From Lachnospiraceae bacterium M18-1 (GTDB lineage: Bacteria; Bacillota; Clostridia; Lachnospirales; Lachnospiraceae): 64,000 nt of DNA. A program made the position numbers and the translations under genes. Below, piece by piece: positions 44,330 through 51,158 of the stretch. The stretch covers positions 124,001-188,000 of the forward strand of contig KE159612.1 of NCBI GenBank assembly GCA_000403295.2, given 5' to 3'. Under the pieces are notes generated by a model. That model made no database searches, was not told the origin of the DNA, and worked only from the letters and a program-made list of their open reading frames with translations. Numbering within the stretch: position 1 is the first letter of the stretch; the number at the start of each line of letters is the position of its first letter.

Positions 44330-45916
44330 TTACAGGTCTGCAAACACCTGCATCTGCTTTTTCAATTCTTCCACGATCTCCCGGTTCACATCCATACGCC
44401 CGGTAATATCTGCCATATCATCCACCAGGCTCTTGGTGCTGCCTGCCACGCCCGTAATCCCGGACGCGCCTTCATCCAGCGCCTTTGTGATGCTTCCGAT
44501 AGAATCGGCGATCTCGGTCATGGAATTTCTCAGCCGGTCCGTCCGGTCATTGAAGGCGCCGATCATTTCCTGCACGTAATCTGCGTCCTCCTTATACTGC
44601 CTGCCGGAATGCACAAATTCCTGAAATTCCTTCAGGATCGTTCCGCTCAGGTAATCTGCCATGTCCTGGGAATGCCTGGAAAGGTTATGTACCGCCTTTG
44701 TCACCACCTCGTTGACCTCCTGGATGCGTCCCGCCGTCTCGCCGCAGGAATCCGCCAGACTCTTGATCTCGTTTGCCACGACCGCAAATCCATTTCCCGC
44801 GTCGCCGGCACGCATGGCTTCAACGGAAGCATTGAGGGCGATCAGGTTGGTGGTGGAAGCGATCGCTACGATCTCATTTGTCAGGCTGTTGACCTGATCC
44901 ACGCTCCTGCTGTTCTCAATGGCTTCCCCCAGAACCTCCAAGATATTTGAAGCCTTTTTCCGGATGACATCCGTGTTTGTCTGGGCGGATGCCTCCATCT
45001 CATTGGCACGTTCCTTCATGGCGGAAGAATATTCCATGATCGCACTGCACTCCGACGCCATATCCTGAACATCGATCTTGATGTCTGATGCGCTGTTATT
45101 GATATTTGCCGCGTTATTCGCCACCTTTACGATGGCCATGGACAGAGAGTCCGCAAGGGAGGAAAGGCCTTCGGCGCTTTTTCCGGAGGTACGTGTGCGT
45201 TTGAGTACCTCGCCGGCCACACCATCCAGTTTTTCTGAACTATCCTGGAGTGTATCCACGGTGCCCTTGATCGGAGTGATCACGTATGTTTTGATGATCT
45301 TGACTGCCGCAAGAACAAGGGCTGCGCAGGCTGCGATAGCCGCAGCGGTGATGACAAGCGAAATGATATAGACGGTCAGGAGCTTTTGCCGGGCATCTGC
45401 TGTCCGGGCGCTGACGGCAGCGTCCAGTTCCGCCGTATTGCTCTCAATGGCGGCTCCGAAGCTTGCCACGTCGCCATTGGCGTATGCGTAGGCATCCTGG
45501 GTCTTGCTGTCCGCGCTCGCGCACACCAGAAAAACGAGGGCGTGCTTGAAAGACTCATAGTTGGAAAGAAGCTGGGAATAGAGCTCTTCTTCGTCCTTTT
45601 CGATATATTTTTTATATTCCTTCAAAGAAGCTTCCAGCGTCTTTTCTTCCTCCTTGATCTGTGCCACGACGGTGATCATCGTATTATAGTCCGTGGCAAC
45701 AATGTGGGAAAGCGCCATTTTATGTATGTTCGTGGTAGAGTATCGGATGTCCTGCAGTGTTTCTGAGCCTACCATGTAGTTATCTACGATCTTTGAAGCG
45801 TTGGAGTTGACATTGTTGATGCTGAAAACCGACAAGAGATTGGAGATCAGCGCCACAGCTCCAAGGAGTATGATCGGAAGTATCAGACGCTGCTGAATAC
45901 GGAGCTTTGCTTTCAT
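44330..45916 (-). CDS. Methyl-accepting chemotaxis protein
   Basis: The 528-residue chemoreceptor has TM1 (about 11-31), a periplasm-side four-helix-bundle-like sensor (about 35-185), TM2 (about 188-212) and a cytoplasmic signalling hairpin with the tip TTNLIALNASVEAMRAGDAG and GFAVVANEIKSLADSC. The HAMP region is short or divergent. A solute-binding lipoprotein is encoded 150 bp upstream on the same strand and may present its ligand to this receptor. Confidence 0.92.
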   Translation of the reverse strand: MKAKLRIQQRLILPIILLGAVALISNLLSVFSINNVNSNASKIVDNYMVGSETLQDIRYSTTNIHKMALSHIVATDYNTMITVVAQIKEEEKTLEASLKEYKKYIEKDEEELYSQLLSNYESFKHALVFLVCASADSKTQDAYAYANGDVASFGAAIESNTAELDAAVSARTADARQKLLTVYIISLVITAAAIAACAALVLAAVKIIKTYVITPIKGTVDTLQDSSEKLDGVAGEVLKRTRTSGKSAEGLSSLADSLSMAIVKVANNAANINNSASDIKIDVQDMASECSAIMEYSSAMKERANEMEASAQTNTDVIRKKASNILEVLGEAIENSRSVDQVNSLTNEIVAIASTTNLIALNASVEAMRAGDAGNGFAVVANEIKSLADSCGETAGRIQEVNEVVTKAVHNLSRHSQDMADYLSGTILKEFQEFVHSGRQYKEDADYVQEMIGAFNDRTDRLRNSMTEIADSIGSITKALDEGASGITGVAGSTKSLVDDMADITGRMDVNREIVEELKKQMQVFADL

Positions 45917-45940
45917 ATTATCTTATATAAATCCTTTCGA

Positions 45941-45961
45941 TAAATAATGCAGTCAGTACAC
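45941..45961 (+). mobile_element. Solo end of the IS630/MITE family
   Basis: TAAATAATGCAGTCAGTACAC followed by TAG matches the right terminal repeats at 9411-9433 and 8140-8161 (TATAATACGGTCAGTACAC then TAG). No partner end or internal MITE sequence is seen, so it is a remnant left by deletion. Confidence 0.6.
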
Positions 45962-46006
45962 TAGTCAGATCATAACTTTCAAATCCATTTGGATGGCTGT
46001 CTGCAG

Positions 46007-46065
46007 GAGCCGCCAAATATCCACGCAGGCATGGCTGCATGGATATTTGCTTCGCGGGAATAAAT
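46007..46065 (+). repeat. Dispersed palindromic repeat A, copy 4
   Basis: GCCGCCAAATATCCACGCAG, GCATGGCTGCATGGATATTTG and CTTCGCGGGAATAAAT. Part of the 'CCAAATATCCA...TGGATATTTG' sequence forms its own stem. It lies next to the IS630-type remnant. Confidence 0.72.
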
Positions 46066-46070
46066 ACCGT

Positions 46071-47303
46071 TCACCGCGCGCAGACATCAGCCGTCATCTG
46101 GTCTAACTGCTCCTGCAGATCCTGGCCGCTGGGATTGCCAGCCGCCATATTTCCTGCAAACAGAGAAACCGGATCCCAGAACTTCCCGCCAACCCGCTGC
46201 AGCTGAGAAAATTCGGACTGCTCCAGGAGGGCTGCGATCGCCGGGGACTGCTGAATCTCTGCTGAATCCGCGACCGCTATATTTGCCGGCCCCTGTCCGC
46301 GCATCTCAAACCGGAGCCGCTGGTTTTCTTCATTAGTGATCCATTCTGCAAGCCTGGCGGCCCATTCCGGGTGGCTGGAATATGCGTTGACCCCAATCAG
46401 CTTGCAGCCGGAAAAGGAAGCCATCTGTATCTGACGGTCAGCGCAGGTATAGGTAGGCAGCCGGGCAGCTCCCGCATTTTCTCCCCAGGCCTCCTCAACT
46501 GCAACAGCGTTCCATACGCCGCTGACGCCTGCGATCACGGAGCCGCTGCGTACCCCGTCCAGAAAATCCGTATCTGTCCGGTTGGCAAATCCAGGGTTTC
46601 CCGCGATCTGGAGCATGGCCTGTGCCACATCAAGTCCCCGGATGTCTCCATCCGCCTTGTTCCAGGTGCAGTAATTGGTGATACCGTCTTCATTAAGCCC
46701 GATCTGCAGACCCGTATTTCCAAAGAAGGAATAAACATACCAGGCAGAACTCCAGTCCATCACAAACTGCCGTCCATTTGCAGCCGCAGCCTCCAGTATC
46801 CCGTCCAGGGTAGCCGCCTGTTCCTCGCTGATAAACTGCTTATTATAATATAGAAAGTATCCGTTGTCTGCCGTCAGCGGATAGGCGTACAGCGTATTGC
46901 CTACCGAGGCCGCCTCCACTGCACTGGTCAGATTGCTGCTCCGGATCTCGTCCGCATTTTCAATGGGATCCACGGCTCCGGCGGCGGCCAGAGCGTTTAA
47001 CTGGTCATCCGCAAATGTAAATACATCAGCGCCCTCTTCCAGACCGCCGAGCAGAGCGTCTTTGCAGGCGGATTCGCCCTGCGCCTGGAATGTGATCTGA
47101 AGCTCCGCCTGATCCTGGTAACTGGCCCGGAAGCTCTCGATGATCCGACTCATCAGTTCCGTATCCTCCTCGGCGCCCCAGACGGTCAGCTCGACTCGCT
47201 CTGTTTCCGCACCACCGGAATCTTTTTTCTCAGAACCCTTACATCCCGTAAAGGATGCCGCGCAGAGAACGGTTAAAAATAAAATGCATAATCGTTTTCT
47301 CAT
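46071..47303 (-). CDS. Extracellular solute-binding lipoprotein (sugar type), without transporter genes
   Basis: The 410-residue protein has a lipoprotein signal peptide with lipobox SFTGC (Cys21), a charged linker and a family 1 binding fold: VELTVWGAEEDTELMSRII, GADVFTFADDQLNALAAAG, WITNEENQRLRFEMRG. It would capture an oligosaccharide or sugar at the membrane. No permease or ATPase gene is near. It is followed on the same strand by a chemoreceptor, so a role in chemotaxis or sharing a remote permease is likely (inference). Confidence 0.88.
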   Translation of the reverse strand: MRKRLCILFLTVLCAASFTGCKGSEKKDSGGAETERVELTVWGAEEDTELMSRIIESFRASYQDQAELQITFQAQGESACKDALLGGLEEGADVFTFADDQLNALAAAGAVDPIENADEIRSSNLTSAVEAASVGNTLYAYPLTADNGYFLYYNKQFISEEQAATLDGILEAAAANGRQFVMDWSSAWYVYSFFGNTGLQIGLNEDGITNYCTWNKADGDIRGLDVAQAMLQIAGNPGFANRTDTDFLDGVRSGSVIAGVSGVWNAVAVEEAWGENAGAARLPTYTCADRQIQMASFSGCKLIGVNAYSSHPEWAARLAEWITNEENQRLRFEMRGQGPANIAVADSAEIQQSPAIAALLEQSEFSQLQRVGGKFWDPVSLFAGNMAAGNPSGQDLQEQLDQMTADVCAR

Positions 47304-47452
47304 GTCAGTATTAATCCTTGCAAAATCAAAATGATATCATATATTCACAGCGGGAAAATATGGAAATCTTACTTATGATTATATAATTAGAAAGAGAGTT
47401 TTTCAAGCCTTAAATATTATGGGGACGGTGTAAATTTCGACCATTTGGTTAA

Positions 47453-47505
47453 TGTTCACGTTACTGGCCACACGGTGTCGTGCACTTGCTGCACGGCATC
47501 CGGCC
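47453..47505 (+). repeat. Dispersed palindromic repeat C, copy 3
   Basis: GTTCACGTTACTGGCC, the hairpin CGTGCACTTGCTGCACG (47479-47495) and GCATCCGGCC. Related to copies at 40039 and 49193 but with a different central stem. Confidence 0.55.
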
Positions 47506-47561
47506 AATTCAGTGATGTAATCTGTTCACAGTCAGGGTGTGAACAGCAACGAACATTTCAG

Positions 47562-47590
47562 TTGTCAGAAGAGGGAATTGACGATATAAT
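47562..47590 (+). promoter_or_regulatory. Promoter of the PD-(D/E)xK gene
   Basis: TTGTCA (47562-47567) and TATAAT (47585-47590) with exactly 17 bp spacing, 57 bp upstream of the ATG. Confidence 0.65.
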
Positions 47591-47646
47591 AAAAGTGAAA
47601 TATTTTTCCATCTATGAGGAAGATATTCGCGAAAGGATAAAATCAT

Positions 47647-48585
47647 ATGCAGAAAAAGACACCGGATTACGATAATGTGTTTAAGACAATGAAAATGAAA
47701 CACAAAAGGTTATTCATTTCCGTGATCAATGACACGTTTGGAAAGAATTATTCCATGGATGCAAGGATAGAAACTCTGCCTTCGGAAGGATTTTTGACCG
47801 AAAGCGAGACTGCGGATGGAAGCAAAGACATTGAGGAGCAGATCTCTGATTTTGTAATAAAAATAGAAAGCGAAATCTATCTTTTAGAGTGCCAGAGTTA
47901 TGATGACGGTTCTATGGCGATCCGGATTGCAGAGTATGCGTTTATTGTTGCCAGGCAATTTGCAGAATGGGATATCGGCCATGCAACCATTCCTATGCCA
48001 AGATTCTCAGTGATCTATATAAAGAGAACGGAAAAAACTCCGAAAACAACAGTGATCACTTTTACCTTTCCAGATGGGCAGGAGGTAGATTATGAATCGC
48101 CGAATGTGATTTTGGAGGAATTTACAAAGGAAGATATTGTGGAAAAGAGATTGTTTCCCTACATCCCTTTTTATATTGCAAGATATGAAAAGGACATTAT
48201 TTCGGAAAACAGTATAGAAAATGTGGTAAAAGATTTGGAATATTTTAGGAATGAGATGGTTTTTCTGCATAAAAAGGAAGAATTATCGGATGATGAGATT
48301 GTAGACCTTATGGGATTTGTAAATACGATCATTACCCACATTACGAATGGAAATGAAAATGAAGAAAGGTTGGTGAATATTATGGGTGGAACAGTAATTG
48401 AGACAGAATCTGAAAAGTTGATCCGTAAAGGAAAAGCGGAAGGAAAAGCGGAAGAAATCATTGAAATGGGGCAGGAGTTTGGCCTGGATGATACGGCCAT
48501 TTTGAAAAGGCTGCAGGAAAAAATCGGCCTGTCCTTAGAAACAGCTTCTGCTTATTTAGAACGCTACGGAAAGCAACTTGTGTAG
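47647..48585 (+). CDS. Rpn-family PD-(D/E)xK nuclease-like protein
   Basis: The 312-residue protein starts KTPDYDNVFKTMKMKHKRLF and has the core EQISDFVIKIESEIYLLECQSYDDGSM, where Asp and Glu-x-Gln replace the usual D...ExK. A FPYIPFYIARYEKDI segment and a C-terminal helical tail with tandem GKAEGKAEE follow. Rpn proteins promote recombination and are multicopy in gut Firmicutes. AAAGGA precedes the ATG. Confidence 0.7.
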   Translation: MQKKTPDYDNVFKTMKMKHKRLFISVINDTFGKNYSMDARIETLPSEGFLTESETADGSKDIEEQISDFVIKIESEIYLLECQSYDDGSMAIRIAEYAFIVARQFAEWDIGHATIPMPRFSVIYIKRTEKTPKTTVITFTFPDGQEVDYESPNVILEEFTKEDIVEKRLFPYIPFYIARYEKDIISENSIENVVKDLEYFRNEMVFLHKKEELSDDEIVDLMGFVNTIITHITNGNENEERLVNIMGGTVIETESEKLIRKGKAEGKAEEIIEMGQEFGLDDTAILKRLQEKIGLSLETASAYLERYGKQLV

Positions 48586-48611
48586 TGGAAAACTGCCCGG
48601 AAAAAAGGAAT

Positions 48612-48989
48612 CTACCGTCTCCTTCCATTTTTATCGAAATTCTTTTTGAGAGCCATTTCCGTGGGAATCACAGGAGCAGCCAAAAAAATCATCTGAACGG
48701 CGCACAGGATCAGCCCGGCATTTCCTATGGTATCCTTGTCCTGTCCCATCACAAGGCACATGAAAACAATAGATAACGGCAATAATATAATTCCGCAGAT
48801 ATACCAGATCCTTCCGCAATACTTGTGGGCAAATTCCCATGTCGTTCTGTTTTTCATAGACATGGCTGTACGATATCCAGTTATGCTGTTGATTTTTTTC
48901 GGTGGTTTTTTCATATAAGACCTGCCAACGACTGCCATAGTAAGTGGAACCAGCAGATCCATGATCAGCATAAATATCCAAAAAAGCAT
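48612..48989 (-). CDS. SdpI-family membrane protein
   Basis: The 125-residue protein has three or four TM segments and the family signature ITGYRTAMSMKNRTTWEFAH then KYCGRIWYICG. SdpI in Bacillus gives immunity against the SdpC killing peptide and acts in signal transduction. There is no toxin gene nearby. A ribosome site AAGGAGG is present. Confidence 0.85.
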   Translation of the reverse strand: MLFWIFMLIMDLLVPLTMAVVGRSYMKKPPKKINSITGYRTAMSMKNRTTWEFAHKYCGRIWYICGIILLPLSIVFMCLVMGQDKDTIGNAGLILCAVQMIFLAAPVIPTEMALKKNFDKNGRRR

Positions 48990-49415
48990 AAAGGCCTCCT
49001 TGATAATTTCCTATTCTTAATGAGACATGCGTATGATAAAATATACTTGAAAAATTTTCCGGCCGTGCGGTTGCAAACCGATAGACCATTTGCATGTAAT
49101 GTATACTTGACCGCTGCAGTTTCGATCTTAACACACTGTTTCGGATATTTCCAGCCGAAATACCTGAAATACAGAAATTATGGCTTATTAAAGTTACTGT
49201 TCACGGTGCCTTGCACCCTGCTGCAAGGCATCCGGCCAGTAAAATAGCGGTTGCGTGCATCCAGTCCCTCGCCGTCAGGCGACTTTTCAATGGGCTGGAT
49301 GCGTTACAGTTCGCGGCCGGTTGGGCCGTGAACTGTAACTTATTAAAAAATCTCTGTACGATCTATCCCAGAGAAGATTTCTTCACGGTACTGCTTGTGG
49401 CAGGCAGAAAAGAAA
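48990..49415. other. Intergenic region with composite palindromes
   Basis: About 430 bp without a supported gene. The right half (49193-49340) is a chain of palindromes described separately; the left half shows nothing recognisable apart from ordinary AT-rich sequence upstream of the SdpI gene. Confidence 0.5.
49193..49340 (+). repeat. Dispersed palindromic repeat C, copy 2, with two more hairpins
   Basis: GTTACTGTTCACGGTGCC, GCACCCTGCTGCAAGGCATC and GTAAAATAGCGGTTGCG match copy 1. Then follow GCATCCAGTCCC / GGGCTGGATGC (about 49256-49302) and GTTACAGTTCGCGGCC (49303-49318) / GGCCGTGAACTGTAAC (49324-49339). The stacked stems would fold into a large cruciform or RNA structure. Confidence 0.7.
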
Positions 49416-49441
49416 AGGGATTGCTTTTGCAATCCCTTATA
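49416..49441 (-). terminator. Terminator of the small cysteine protein gene
   Basis: AAGGGATTGC and GCAATCCCTT form a 10-bp stem around a TTTT loop; on the minus strand it is followed by TTCTTTTCT. Confidence 0.7.
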
Positions 49442-49793
49442 AAATAGCGTCCTTCTTTTCCAAAATAGCTTCTACGGCCGCACAGGCAGGACAATCACAA
49501 TACTTTGCTCCTGCAGCCTTGATCTCCCGCCCATGGGCAGCGACCTCCTTTGCATGCTCTGCGCCGAATACCTTTGCTCCGGCTTCGGATTCCGCAAATT
49601 CGATCAGCCCGTCCACTGTCACAAGGTCCAATTCCAGCTCTGCGATCAGATTCTTAGCCTGGTCCTTTTCCTGGTCCGTTCCGATGGCATCCAGCCAGTT
49701 TTGTGCCGCTTCCTTTGCATCTGCACAGCAGGAAAATGCATTCATCAGTTCTTTTACCTTTTCGATTACATAGTCTTTTGCGCTTTGGTTCAT
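49437..49793 (-). CDS. Small conserved cysteine-containing protein
   Basis: The 118-residue soluble, acidic protein has SCCADAKEAAQNWLDAIGTD near the N-terminus and AAGAKYCDCPACAAVEAILE at the end. The C-x-C-x-x-C cluster suggests metal binding. Similar proteins are frequent in Lachnospiraceae and are sometimes labelled 'Hsp90'-like without any resemblance to Hsp90. Function unknown. It has a good ribosome site (AAAGGAC) and its own terminator. Confidence 0.75.
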   Translation of the reverse strand: MNQSAKDYVIEKVKELMNAFSCCADAKEAAQNWLDAIGTDQEKDQAKNLIAELELDLVTVDGLIEFAESEAGAKVFGAEHAKEVAAHGREIKAAGAKYCDCPACAAVEAILEKKDAIL

Positions 49794-49962
49794 CGTTCTT
49801 TGTCCTTTCTTAAAAAATTCGGGAAATTTCCAAGATACAATTATTTCTCCTGAATACGATTATACTATAAACAGCATATCAGTGAAAGAGTTATTGTTCA
49901 CACCCTTTGGGTGCTCCAGTAACGTGAAAGAAACATTTGCATGAAAACATTAAAATTATTGA
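49794..49962. other. Intergenic region upstream of the MerR promoter
   Basis: Contains GTTCACACCCTTTGGGTGCTC (49888 on), a small hairpin resembling repeat C flanks, and otherwise AT-rich sequence. No gene was found. Confidence 0.4.
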
Positions 49963-49993
49963 TTGACCCTGACGTTATGTCATAGTATATACT
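49963..49993 (+). promoter_or_regulatory. MerR-type promoter with 19-bp spacer
   Basis: TTGACC (49963-49968) and TATACT (49988-49993) are separated by 19 bp. The dyad TGAC-N5-GTCA (49970-49982) lies between them. An overlong spacer with a dyad is the hallmark of promoters activated by MerR-family proteins, and a MerR gene follows, so it is probably autoregulated. Confidence 0.65.
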
Positions 49994-50059
49994 TAGTAAT
50001 TGTTCAGAACAGGTTTACGGCCGTACCTGTGAAAGCACTGAACAGATACGATACCCTTG

Positions 50060-50095
50060 TGTATACCCAAGGGCACCCTATTATGGCCATAACGG
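50060..50095 (+). repeat. 46-bp repeat B, single partial unit
   Basis: GTGTATACCCAAGGGCACCC followed by TATTATGGCCATAACGG. It sits between the MerR promoter and the gene, in the 5' untranslated region. Confidence 0.72.
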
Positions 50096-50135
50096 TGCTA
50101 CAACAGGAAACAGACAATTGACGGGAGGAAACAAG

Positions 50136-50885
50136 ATGCGAACGGTAAATGAAGTCAGCAAGCTTACAGGGATCAGTGTCCGCGCACTCCATCATTATGA
50201 CGCGATCGGACTTTTAAAGCCCTCAAGTGTAACGGAGGCAGGCTACCGGATTTATGACGGCGCCGCGCTGAAACGTCTGCAGAATATCTTATTTTTCCGT
50301 GAACTGCAATTTCCGCTCAAGGAGATCAAATCCATCCTCGACAATCCGGATTTTGATCCGGGGGAGGCGCTTGCACAGCAGATCAAATTGCTGGAGCTGC
50401 AGCGAAAGCACATTGATGCGCTGATTTCGTTTGCCCGTGAAGTTCAAAAAGGAGGAATAGATATCATGAATCTTGACGCATTTCAAAAGACAGAGTTTGA
50501 CCGGTATGCAGAAGAGGTCCGGGAGAGATGGGGCACGACCAGGGCATATGCGGAGTATGAGCAAAAGAGAAAAGAAAGGACAGAGGGAGAAATGAAAACC
50601 GCGGCAGACAGGATGATGGCTTTGTTTGCGGAACTGGGTTCCCTTCGGGACCATTCACCTGCCGACAGAGAGGTACAGAAAAAAATAGAAGAGCTGCAGG
50701 CATGGATTACGGAGAACTATTATCACTGCACGGATGAAATACTGAGCGGGCTGGGCGAGATGTATGCGGGCGATGAAAGTATGAAGCACAACATCGACCA
50801 GGCGGGCGGAGAAGGGACTGCCCGGTTCGTCAGCCAGGCGGTCGCTGCCTACTGTTCCGGCAGGAGAGGAGAAAAAGCAGAATAA
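50136..50885 (+). CDS. MerR-family regulator with TipAS ligand-binding domain
   Basis: The 249-residue protein starts MRTVNEVSKLTGISVRALHH (winged HTH, about 1-70), has a dimerisation coiled coil (about 75-112) and a C-terminal helical TipAS/antibiotic-recognition domain (about 125-245; ENYYHCTDEILSGLGEMYAG). Such regulators (TipA, Mta, SkgA) sense drugs or peptides and activate efflux genes. ATG 50136 follows GGGAGGAA. The next gene codes for a small membrane protein 6 bases downstream. Confidence 0.9.
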   Translation: MRTVNEVSKLTGISVRALHHYDAIGLLKPSSVTEAGYRIYDGAALKRLQNILFFRELQFPLKEIKSILDNPDFDPGEALAQQIKLLELQRKHIDALISFAREVQKGGIDIMNLDAFQKTEFDRYAEEVRERWGTTRAYAEYEQKRKERTEGEMKTAADRMMALFAELGSLRDHSPADREVQKKIEELQAWITENYYHCTDEILSGLGEMYAGDESMKHNIDQAGGEGTARFVSQAVAAYCSGRRGEKAE

Positions 50886-50891
50886 AAGAAA

Positions 50892-51077
50892 ATGAATAAG
50901 GTATACCATACAATCAAAGCAATCTTTTCGCTGTGGTGTCTGATCGGAACCCCGGCAAAATTGTGTGTGGTATCAGCGGTGATATTCGGAGCATTTTATC
51001 CGCTGACAAAAGAAAAATTATTGGAACAGGAACAAGAAGTTGCAAAGCTGCGGGAAGCAAACGTCAGCAGAGACTGA
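50892..51077 (+). CDS. Small single-pass membrane protein
   Basis: The 61-residue protein has one hydrophobic segment (about 20-40) and a charged C-terminal helix, LTKEKLLEQEQEVAKLREA. It starts 6 bases after the MerR gene and shares its transcript. No family recognised; possibly a regulated membrane peptide. Confidence 0.6.
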   Translation: MNKVYHTIKAIFSLWCLIGTPAKLCVVSAVIFGAFYPLTKEKLLEQEQEVAKLREANVSRD

Positions 51078-51081
51078 GATT

Positions 51082-51118
51082 TCAGGGAAGCCGGTTTTAG
51101 AAGCCAGGCTTCCCTGAT
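51082..51118. terminator. Bidirectional terminator
   Basis: TCAGGGAAGCC and GGCTTCCCTGA form an 11-bp stem around a 14-nt loop between the small membrane protein gene and the convergent flavoprotein gene. Confidence 0.7.
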
Positions 51119-51158
51119 CAGTTATTTCACTTTATTATAGTAAAGGTTTTTCAGCCTT

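Larger units (their letters stand above)
47304..47646. other. Intergenic region with repeat C and a promoter
   Basis: It separates the divergent solute-binding protein and PD-(D/E)xK genes. It contains repeat C copy 3 and a consensus promoter (separate entries); no ORF with a ribosome site besides the flanking genes was found. Confidence 0.5.
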
